NCBI GenBank assembly: GCA_037176905.1
Contig: JBBBWG010032530.1
Coordinates: 25,355-58,992 of the forward strand
DNA: 33,638 bases
Direction: 5' to 3'
Origin: Azolla pinnata
Taxonomy: Eukaryota; Streptophyta; Polypodiopsida; Salviniales; Salviniaceae
Shown here: in pieces, positions 12,255 to 25,235 of the stretch
Position numbering within the stretch: position 1 is the first letter of the stretch
Layout: the number at the start of each line of letters is the position of its first letter
Notes under the pieces: model-generated
Seen by the model: the letters and a program-made list of their open reading frames with translations, nothing else
Told to the model about the DNA's origin: nothing
Database searches by the model: none
Translations under genes and position numbers: made by a program

Positions 12255-13100
12255 CAGCACCATAGCGATTTTCTACTTGCCAAAATACATGGTGCAAAAA
12301 TCCATTCTGGATGACTCATAAGAATCATTGAAAAGATTTTTTTTTCTTTTTTTAAAGAGCATGAAAATCTAGACCCTCTATCAATAACAACGACTTGTTA
12401 TCAAACCACTATGACAAGATCTGATACTGACAAAAACGCTATTGAACATTTTTTCTTCACCTGAAAAGAGTCGACAGATTTCCTTGTTAGCGATAGAATC
12501 GTGTTCTGGGAGTAATTAAAAAAAATGTTTACTCGAAAAATGCGGTAGCAAAATCATTAATCAAGTCTTGGTGGAAGTTTCTTCGCTAATCAGCAAGCAT
12601 CCTTGGACATTGCATGAGTTTAGCGATTACATGCATCTGTTGTTATATGAAAAATGGAAGCATTGGGAGAATTCCATCAATGAGAAAATACAACCAATAT
12701 ACTGAAGTTTGGACTGGATAGATGGATGATTCATCTCATTGTTTCAAGAAATTGAGCTTTTTGATACCATATGCAAAAACATAAGCATGAACCGACCACC
12801 AAAAACTCCCCCTTAGGAAATCGTATCTGTACATGAACTCATCCTCCATATAAGACTTGATCGATGATCGTTTCCCAACAATATTTGGATTTGTTGACGA
12901 CTGTTGCCACATCTCCTAACTGGGATGTCACACCAATCCATACGATGAGCATGACAATGGATCTGCCCCAGACAAACCTGGGAGACTCTGCAACCATGGG
13001 AGTAAAACACAATAGAAAAGATGAAGAGGATAACAAGGAATTACATCCCATGTGTATGATTGTGAAGCATCAATGTATTATATATGCTACATGGACATGT
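12255..13100 (-). pseudogene. relic of a second PDR gene: last exon and 3' flank
   Basis: This block is a diverged copy of about 1660-2460, covering the PDR last exon, its intron edge and its 3' flank. Shared words include ACATGGTG, AATGCGGTAGCAAAA and GAAATTGAGCTTTTTGATACC. Minus-strand translation around 12840-13010 gives GVTSQLGDVATVVNKSKYC, matching LLTSQLGDVTTVINNPDIV of the neighbouring gene. Downstream residues need frameshifts to align. No intact reading frame remains. It lies upstream of the larger PDR pseudogene in the same orientation, as expected for a tandem paralogue that lost its body. Confidence 0.8.
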
Positions 13101-13125
13101 AGTTCCTTGAATTGTCAACATATTC

Positions 13126-13152
13126 GAATACACATATGCTATATGTGTATTC
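13126..13152. repeat. perfect inverted repeat, 12-bp arms
   Basis: GAATACACATAT, spacer GCT, then ATATGTGTATTC: the arms are exact reverse complements. It lies at the boundary between the PDR last-exon relic and the degenerate tandem repeats that follow. Confidence 0.9.
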
Positions 13153-13620
13153 AATGAGTTGCAGATAGACAACCGTATGTTTGTCGATACCTTTGTCTAT
13201 ATAGAACCAAGGAAAAGAGTCACCATGGGGTCAATGTACACCTTTGTAGATCTTTGAATATACACGAATGAGAATTGTGTCGGCATATTTGAAGGATACG
13301 ACTCACTCTGTATGAAAAATGGTTAAGAGAAGTGTTTTCAAAGAGATCACACGATTAAGATAAGTATTCAATAAGTTACAGATAGACAATCATATGTTCA
13401 CCAACAACTTGGTCCATATAACTAAAGAAAAGAGCTGCCATGGGGACTTTATGGTTCTTTGCAAATTCATTAACGAGAATTGTCCAGACTTACTCGTTTA
13501 ACATATCTTCTAATTGGGATCAACATACTTTTAAGGAATGACCCATGAAAAATGGTTAAGACAAAGTATTTCAATGAGTTATAGACAGAGACAATCGTAT
13601 CTTCATCGACACCTCAGACG
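13147..13620. repeat. three degenerate ~210-bp tandem units with PDR linker-exon remnants
   Basis: Units begin with TATT(T)CAATGAGTT-like sequence followed by AGACAATCGTATG-like sequence near 13147, 13365 and 13567, so spacing is 218 and 202 bp. Around 13276-13330 the unit matches 5053-5110, the PDR linker exon encoding the residues before the second NBD (shared CTTGAAGGATA and a TGTATGAAA-like word). A decayed minus-strand VSFKYAD corresponds to ISFKCVS in the neighbouring gene. The units therefore appear to descend partly from the lost PDR paralogue. The third unit runs into the OPR 3' flank. Confidence 0.6.
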
Positions 13621-13754
13621 ATGTGCTCTCGCGAAGAGATTTTATACCACTACCACAGGGAAAGCCAATCCATCCCTGTGTTCAAATGCAGGTTCCAAGA
13701 CATCGGGCAGGTTCCATGACATCGAGCTGTTCTGCAACAAATGCAAGATGCTTG

Positions 13755-17901
<4,147 letters not shown>

Positions 17902-18087
17902 GGAGCAGCAAGAACTACAGCTGCGAAGGATCTTCGCAACTCTTTCTCCTCCGTTCTCTTTTCTCTTCTTCCATCCAATTCTGCTTTCCTCTTCTCGTCT
18001 TCGCTTTTTCCTTGCTCCTTTTCCATGGCGCTGTGGATGGATCGATCTGTCTCTGTGTGATGTTGACAGACATCGCTGATCAGACAC
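17902..18087 (-). other. in-frame N-terminal extension of OPR (possible alternative start)
   Basis: The OPR frame stays open for 62 codons above the chosen ATG and begins with ATG at 18085-18087. The extension is strongly basic (GARKKRRREEESRIGWKKR) and Ser/Cys-rich near its end. The family's conserved start lies about 15 residues into the shorter form, so the shorter form alone gives a normal length. The extension may be 5' UTR. Confidence 0.45.
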
Positions 18088-18106
18088 GAGCAGGAAAAGC
18101 AGACAG

Positions 18107-18169
18107 AAAAAGAAGATGAAGAAGATGAAGATGAAAATGAAGAAGAAGAAGAAGAAGAAGAAGAAGAAA
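18107..18169. repeat. GAA/GAT-rich purine tract upstream of OPR
   Basis: AGAAGATGAAGAAGATGAAG and then a pure GAA run. On the OPR coding strand this is a TTC/CTT-rich pyrimidine tract just above the first ATG, typical of plant 5' leaders. Confidence 0.9.
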
Positions 18170-18780
18170 ATATTAAAACTTTAGGCTAAAAGAATTAAAA
18201 CCTTTAGGTCCAAAAATTAAAACTTTAGGCTACAAAAAAAAGAGGAGTAAGCATTAAGCCCTATTCAAACCTTAGTCTAAAAAGAAAAATTAAAATCCTT
18301 CTGTTTTTAAGAAACATTAATCACCAAATGCTTATTGAAACCTTAGGGTTTAGAATCATCTTTCCTTCTCTAGATAGAAGCCTAGTGGTTCAATCAACGA
18401 AAAATGGTCTTTAAAACCTCGACTTGAAAGAGAATCGTTTGCTCATCACAGATCGCTTCTTAAATCCTAATGTTTAAAATCACATCTCATTCTCTGCCCT
18501 TTTGTTCATTAAAAATAAAAAACACGTATTCAAACCTTAGCCTGATAGAGAATCGAGTAAAGCCTTTGTCCACAAGAAAACAAATCAAAGAAAGCCTTAT
18601 GCACATTAGAGAAAACGTTGCTTGAAAACCGTTGTTTCTGAAATCATGCTTCGTTCGTTGCCTCCGGTTCATGGAAGTTGCGCATCTTATTAAAAACCTT
18701 CATGGGGTTTAGAATCGCAAGCCTTATGTTCACCATAACTTATTAAAACCTTAGCCTAAAAGATCATTTGAAGTGTTCCT
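18170..18780. repeat. degenerate repeats of TTAAAACCTTAGGCTAAAAG type
   Basis: Multiple diverged copies of (A)TTAAAAC(C)TTTAGG(C/T)(T)AAAA-like sequence occur. Longer units of roughly 110-120 bp contain TTTAGAATCA, CATTCTCTGCC-like and GAGAATCG words. This is the far upstream region of OPR; no gene is visible. Confidence 0.6.
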
Positions 18781-20969
18781 ATGCTAGAATCACTGAATGG
18801 TTTGCACATACCTTCGATGATCCATGAGCTAGCGATTCATAGCACAGGCATGATCATGTTATTGGAGGAATATGATATGGTTTTTGCACGCTCTGCCTTG
18901 CCCTTTAAGCAGATGGCGAAGATCGCTACAAACATTCCAACTCAATGCAAATTTAAACCCTGACATAACCCCTTCACAACAAGATCTGTTTTCCCATTGC
19001 ATCGATTTATTCAAGAATACACTGATCAATGATCAATCTTGGAAGGGCATCAACAACTCAAAAACGCTGTCGTGTCAAGAAGGATTAGAGCTTCCATCGA
19101 GAAGGAACGTGTCCTTTTATATCGATGTTAAAGTTTTGCACAAAAACTCGGTATGGTGTGGAAATCTTCAACAATGGAATATATATAATGGGGTTTCAGA
19201 TAATCAAACCAAATTGAAAAATGTGTTGATGCATTCTGAGTTAGCCTCAGGAGCAACCATTCATCCACTTGGATAAAGGGGCCCTCTTTGCGCCCTCTCT
19301 CAGTAAAAGATAAAGCGAGAATGTCTTTCTTCATCTTAAACACAGATGAGTTCATATTGCGTTAGCTTCTTTTTCTTCCTCGGGGTCTTCGCCTTTTCGT
19401 CTTCTTAAAACACTTTCCACTATCCTGCATTTTAGATCAAGTATAAGCAGTATGCACTAGTGATCTCTCTCTCTCTCTCTCTCTCTCTGCGCTTCATAGG
19501 CCATATTTGACCTTTGAAGACCATAATCCATCTATTGATCTATCAGATATCTATCCATCTTTCTTTGTAAATTTAAGCTCCATGGGTCAAATTTGGCTTC
19601 TTTGTGGACACTAAAAAATCCTGAATCTCTCATATTTAACTTTCAATTATGATAATATAATCTACCTTCAAAAAATATGTTCTCTCTCTTTGTCTCTCTG
19701 CATTTAAGCACATTTGGCCCAAGCTTTAGGTAGTTTGGTTTCCGTTTGGATTGGCTTCAGCCTCGTTTTAACCCACTCCAAATCATATAATTCTTAATTA
19801 TAATATGACCACTACTTTACTATTTGCTTACATATATATTTTAATGGGTCCAGAAATAGTTTCAGTTCGAATTTTCTTAGATGATCTAGGCTTCACTAAC
19901 TGGTTTGAGTTAGTGCCCAACTGATACATGTTGCGAAAATATTGCTCACATGTCCTGAATATTTCAAAATTTCAAATCTTCCCGACAAGGTCAGCAAATC
20001 ATGGAAATGCCTACACATTACATTTGAGACTCCTCCATCCCCAATCAACCTAAAATATCACCCAGTAAGGCAATGCGAACTAGGTTGTATTCTAATTTCC
20101 AAGTCATAGGGGTCAGTATTCTTTCAAACTGCTTACCCCAACCCATAAATCAGTACTATAAGTAAATTATCTGTAAAAGCTGGTATAACGAGCTGTTTCC
20201 TATTGAGCCATCAGTTGCCAGTCTATTGTATATCACACCCTTGAGCAAGCAAGCAAGAAAGAAAGAAAGATATATTATCTTCTTTGGTCGACATGGCCCA
20301 TGAGACGATATGCAGACGTGTGTTTAAGTGTGTCCAATCATCTATAGTAAGATTATAATGAGAGAAATGAGTGCCAACTGCAATAATACGTGGCTAATTG
20401 AAAATCTTGACTGTACACATAGAATAGCCAAAGTTGCCTTTCCAAAAACATGATTAGAGATGATGAGGATAATCAGAAGCCATTCTAGGGAAAAATTCCT
20501 ATCTATGTTGCAAGATTGGCTATAAAAAAACCTTTCTATGGTGGGTAGAACACAGACCTCTATTCAACATGTTTCTAACTCTCAATTGATTGCAGTCATA
20601 TACTTTGCCACTTTATCCTTCCTAAATAAAGTCAAACCTGGTTGGGTGTAATGAGGTAGAAACACTTGTAGCATATCACCTGCGTCATCCATTAAAAATC
20701 ACTACAATCTGCTGACTGCTATACTGGTACGGAGGTTTACATCTCATGCTACAATGAAGATGGTATTAACGATGAAGAAAATCGTTGCTCGCTCTATATC
20801 TTTGGAAACTGCTCATTCATCACCAGCTTTACCTTCTCACTATTTATACTTTGTTCTAGCTCTCCACTAACATCAGTAAACTTCCACTAATCTCTTATCG
20901 TAACTCATGTAACTGTGACTTTGTTGGTTTCGCGTATTAATTGGGGCTCTACGAGACATTAGATTGTTA
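18781..20969. other. spacer between OPR and the acidic/Ser-rich gene
   Basis: AT-rich. Open frames at 18781-18963 and 18872-19276 (plus) and 19128-19355 (minus) overlap each other and resemble no family I recognise, so no gene is called. A (TC)n microsatellite lies at 19464-19488 and a short AAGA/GCAA run near 20245-20270. The 3' end or 3' UTR of the next minus-strand gene may fall in the last few hundred bases. Confidence 0.5.
19464..19488. repeat. (TC)n microsatellite
   Basis: Twenty-five bases of uninterrupted TC repeat in an intergenic AT-rich region. Confidence 0.97.
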
Positions 20970-23851
20970 TTAACTTTCATATGATAAGATCATCCATACC
21001 TTCTTGTGTTGTTTGTAAGCAGAGCTGCCACTCAGTCTCTTGCCATCTCTAGTAATATAGATCTGCAATTTAAAGTAAATTCACATTGGAAGCCATTCAA
21101 CTCTAAGAGACCTTGAGGAGGTTCAAGGAGATTTAACAATAAAACACGTGGCTTATTTCTTACCCTTTTCCCAGTTCTTTCTGTGATCCAATGACCAGTG
21201 TCAACAGCATCCGATTCTTCATTGCCATATTGTTTGAAATTTTGTTTACCCCGATTTCTGCTCCGAACATTATTCTGATTTCTGTTGCCCGTGTTTATCC
21301 AGCTCTCATTGTCTATGATTGCAGTTTTCTGCAATTTTTGGGCAGTTTTCTTTGGTGATCGTTTAGCAGAACTTTTACCAGCAGATCGACGTGCATTTGG
21401 CTGTACAAAACTTGTTAAATTAGGAGCAGACGTATTCTTTCCCTCTGCGAATTGACCCCTGCAAGAATGCCCATATATTGATTATTCAGTCATTGAACCA
21501 ACAAAATAATGATTTATATATGAGATATACTACAACAGTAAACGGCCTACTCGTAATCAATGTAAACTTGCTCTCGTCCAAATCCATTTCTTTCCCGCAA
21601 TACACTTACAGGTATGAAATGAGGAAATCTCTGCTGTAAAAGACAGAGTATCCTAGGATCCCGTGCTGTAACATTACTGGTACTAGCTTTGAATGAGCCT
21701 CTTGTATTCTGATCAAATGATCCTATATTATCTTCAGCAAAGAACAGGTCATCATCATTGTTTTCTCGTTCATCATCTATATGCCAGTTCCCTTGCAGGT
21801 AGGGTTGACTACTCACATTATGGAGATAATGGCTGGAACCAGCTGCACCACTGGTAGCATTGAAATCATATGGCATGTTTCTGAGATTGTTCGGAGAAGA
21901 AGTGCTCAGAGTGGATGATTTCAAGTTTTCCCAAGCCCTTTTCTGGCCTACGGAATTCTCTTTAAGGAATATGGGGCTTCGTTGATCCGTGTTGGTGTTA
22001 ATACAGCTGTTTCTGGAAAGATTGGGCAATGCTCCTGATGTGAATGAAAAATCATTGCACCCTGATGCATCATTACAGTGGGATGTTGTATAGCTGTTTT
22101 GCCTTGATATATGGTTATGATGTCCGCTTTGAACTGAATTAGGTGTGCTTTGAACAGCCAAATTCTGAAAAAGTGATGGTTTTTTTATTGATCGTGACCC
22201 AACAATATCTGCTGCCGATTGCTTCCTCGTATCTGGTAATGATACAACTTAGAATATCATTTATATGAACTAGCACAGAAACAATCCATACATTCAAATA
22301 TTTTGTTTCGAAATCTTAATTCAATCTATGGATTATGCCAAAACGATTTGTACATTAGTTCTGGACCTTTGTTCATCATGAGGAGAATGACACAAACATT
22401 TTGTACAGCTGTATTGATTTTTAAAGTGTTCCATTTATTATAAGAATAAGGACATAAAAAGATTCATACTTTAGAACAATTTGCTTTGGGAGCTTCATTC
22501 ATCATATGAACAATGACACACTTCAATAAGTTGTTTCGGGAGCTTCTTGTCTGTTCACTATATGATGTACGTTAATGATTTGGGAAAAAATGTGAAAGGT
22601 ATCCGAAACCTTACCAAAATCATCTTCACTTGAGTAATCCTCAATCTCTTCAATGTCCTCGATAAATTCATTGCTTCTATGTAAGCTTGATTTCTCGCTG
22701 CGTAAACTTTTCCAAAAGCTTTGTAGCGGGTTCACTCCATTCTTACCACTTATATCTCCAGCATCATTTCTATCACTTGCTGCAGCTTCCATAGAGCATT
22801 GATCTTGTTGCTGCCTCTCTTTTTCTTCTTCAATTTCATTTCTATGGGAGGATGGAATCCCAGTTTCCACTTTTTCCTTGCAAGTGCTTGGAGACGGATT
22901 CTTGTTGCCTTTCAGATGGCCATGGTTTTGGTTTAGATCAGTTTCTTCAAACAGATCAACAAGATTTACGGCCTCGCCAGTTAAGGAAGACCTTGGAGGA
23001 TCGAATGAGCTTTCCTCTCTTCCCTGTTTACCAAAGCTATTCGGTTTGCTCACAGGGGTTTCGGCAGAGAATAATCTCTTGCAAAACGCATCATCCTCCC
23101 CTGTCAAGGAAAACGTTGGAGGATCAAATGAGCTTTCCTCTAAACATGCAACATTTTCATCCTCGAATCCTCCACAGAAACCTTTTCGTCCATCCATGGA
23201 AACAGTGTGAATGCTTCTGGATTCCTGAAGCTTTCTTGAGCTCGCATCATCATCATGTTCTTGCACAGATTCCTTTGCCATATCGCAATCAGAGGAAACT
23301 CCTCCAGATACCTTACCGTTCAAGTTCTTCCAAAGGCTTTGCAGAGTATTGCCTTTCACTACTCCTCCATTTGTCTTCTTCGACGAAGAAGAAACGCAGA
23401 CGAAAGCTCCATTCTTTTTCTGTGTGGAGCCATTCTTCCCCTGCATCGAGCCTTTGCTCTCGGAAGCCCCAGTCTTTGCCTGAAATGGCAATCCCTGCTT
23501 GGAAGCTTTCCCATCATCCGTTGCTTTGTCCATGAGGGGAGACGATCCTCTTCTGCTTCTACTACTACTACTACTGCTGTTGCTGCTGCTACTACCACCA
23601 CCATTACTGCTACTTCTTCCCAGGCATTCCAGAACTTTGTTCTTAGGGTTCTGCCAGGGGGATTCGAAGGCAGAAAAGTCGTCATCATGGTCGTCATCGG
23701 CATCATCAGCAGGGACGACGATGAAGGATGGAGGGGCAGCAGGAGCAGGAGCAGGGGCTGGATCGTCGGCCGGGTGAGGAGCCGCTTCCTCGTCGAATCC
23801 GAGGGAGAAGGAAGGAGCTTCGACGTCCTCCATCGCCATCGCCATCGCCAT
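20970..23851 (-). CDS. unknown plant protein: acidic/Ser-rich N-terminus, basic C-terminus
   Basis: Exons in coding order are 22615-23851, 21551-22232, 21164-21458 and 21000-21062, with matching phases, giving about 760 residues. If the donor at 20999 is not used, translation ends at 20970; a further small exon may exist. I do not recognise the family. The start is MAMAMAMEDVEAP. Then come an Asp/Pro/Ala-rich stretch, a Ser-rich run, and two copies of a motif L-Q-S-(L/F)-W-K-(N/S)-L (NTLQSLWKNL and NPLQSFWKSL). A duplicated block, ESSFDPPTFSLTGE and ESSFDPPRSSLTGE, lies about 50 residues apart. The C-terminal part looks most constrained: RFPHFIPVSVLRERNGFGRE, an Arg/Lys-rich stretch (RRSAGKSSAKRSPKKTAQ), then GHWITERTGKRIYITRDGKR. 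A nuclear or chromatin-associated protein is a guess from composition only. It is divergent with the RRM gene. Confidence 0.75.
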
Positions 23852-23856
23852 CGCGG
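23833..23856. repeat. GCCATC hexamer run encoding the Met-Ala start
   Basis: Tandem CATCGC units on the plus strand are ATGGCG units on the coding strand, giving three alternative in-register ATGs. The same hexamer, followed by the same GCG, recurs at 30824-30862. Confidence 0.85.
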
Positions 23857-24094
23857 AGCTTGCAGAGAAAAAAACAGACCTTCCATTTTTTGCCCTTCTC
23901 TTTTCAAATCTTTTTTTCTGTGTTTTGTTTCGTTTTGTTTTTTCCTTTCACAGTTTTTGCTTTGTTTTGTTCTAAAATCAATTTGTAAGGAAAGGGGGAA
24001 AAAAAAGCACACTATTCTTTTTCTTTCTATCGGTTCGAATGCAAATGGAGGCGGGAAAAAGAACAGTTCCAAATCTGGAATCGGAGAGAGTGGC

Positions 24095-24840
24095 CATTAA
24101 AAGGATCACTGTTCTGGCATCTTCTGTTCTCGATCGGCAACAGTTCGGCTTGAGCCGAAATCGAATCGTTTTAGCCGGTTTATAACAGTTTAAACGGCTT
24201 AAGAGTTCGGTTTGGGTTTGGTTTAGGTTTGAGTTTTTCAAACCGGTTTCGGTTTTGGCTCAAGGGATAGCGGTTTGGTTCGATTCGGCTTGCCATGCAT
24301 CGATTTTGGTTCGATGGCTTCAAACTGCAGCTTGATGGTTTAAACTGTTTATAATATTTTTTGATATTTTAATCAAACATAATAGCTAATAGTTATGTCT
24401 TTTTTAATGGTTTAAGCTTGGAATTTCGTAAGCTGTTTGGTTTGGTTTGGTTTGTTTTATTTTAACGGCTAAAGATTGACTTTTTCTAAACGGCTCGGCT
24501 TGGTTTGATTGTGATCTAATGGTTTAGACTTAACAGCTCATTGGTTTGGCGGCTTAAAACTGCAGCTTCATGGTTTAAATTGTTTATAAATTTTTTTGAT
24601 ATTTTAATCAAACATAATAGCTAATACTTATGCCTTTTTTAGTGGTTTAAGATTGGAAATTCGTAAGCAGTTTGGTTTGGTTTGGTTTGGTTTGGTTTGG
24701 TTTTCTTTTTTAACGGTTTTTAAGATTGACTTTCTCTAAACGGTTTGGCTCGGTTCGATTGTGGTCTAATGGTTCAGACTTAACAACTCATTGGTTCGAG
24801 TTTTATTTTCTTTGAAACGGTTTTCGCTCGTACAATACGT
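24095..24840. repeat. divergent spacer with ~240-bp tandem duplication
   Basis: Copy 1 spans about 24311-24549 and copy 2 about 24550-24800. Both contain AAACTGCAGCTT, GGTTTAAA, GATATTTTAATCAAACATAA (20 bases identical in both), TAGCTAATA, a TTTGG(TTTGG)n run, and GATTGACTTT followed by AACGG. The TTTGG run is longer in copy 2. Upstream (24095-24310) lies related CGGTTTGGTTCG-type sequence. The duplication occupies the shared promoter interval between two divergent genes. Confidence 0.88.
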
Positions 24841-25091
24841 GTTATTATATTTCAGCAATCCGCAATCGAAGGCGTTCCGATTACAGATTGCTTGTGCATT
24901 CAAGAGGCGGTCATGGATCGGATCGACGAGCGGGAGATAAGAAACAGGATGAAAGGTTTTCCAATTACAGATTGGTACTGTTTGCTGCTGCTAATGGAGG
25001 GCAATTTTCTTTGGAGAGTCAGAGAAAGCCAAGTGAAGAAGGGGGGCATTTGGGCGAATTAGGAGAATCCAAAGCTCGCACAACCTTCCCG

Positions 25092-25139
25092 AACCCTAAC
25101 CCTAACCCTAACCCTAACCCTAACCCTAACCCTAACCCC
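25092..25139 (+). repeat. interstitial CCCTAA telomere-like array, reads as (Asn-Pro)8
   Basis: Eight AACCC(T/C) units, seven of them joined as CCCTAA, lie in the open frame that continues into the RRM gene's first coding exon and would encode eight Asn-Pro dipeptides. The frame is open from 24816 (stop TGA at 24813-24815) to the donor at 25273, but contains no ATG before 25236. The array is therefore either 5' UTR (telo-box-like AACCCTAA is common in plant leaders) or coding through an upstream exon; an acceptor-like TTTCAG ends at 24855. Confidence 0.85.
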
Positions 25140-25235
25140 GAGGCTCTCTATGAAGTTTCTGCACCCGTTTCTACCCTTGCCTTCGTTCCCGGCGCTCCCA
25201 ATCTCGGACTCCGCACCGACCCTCCCGCCCTCTTT

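Noticed and set aside
12255..13620. possible intact second ABC transporter gene
   Set aside because: Only the last exon, its flank and a linker-exon fragment are visible, with frameshifts; no NBD or Walker motif remains.
18781..19276. 60- and 134-residue plus-strand ORFs as a gene
   Set aside because: Overlapping frames, no recognisable domain, no splice support, and an equally long minus-strand frame overlaps.
23255..24100. 281-residue plus-strand ORF
   Set aside because: Antisense to the first exon of the acidic/Ser-rich gene and rich in Leu/Ser/Arg from its low-complexity codons.
25092..25139. chromosome end (true telomere)
   Set aside because: Only about eight units, with genes on both sides, so it is an interstitial array.
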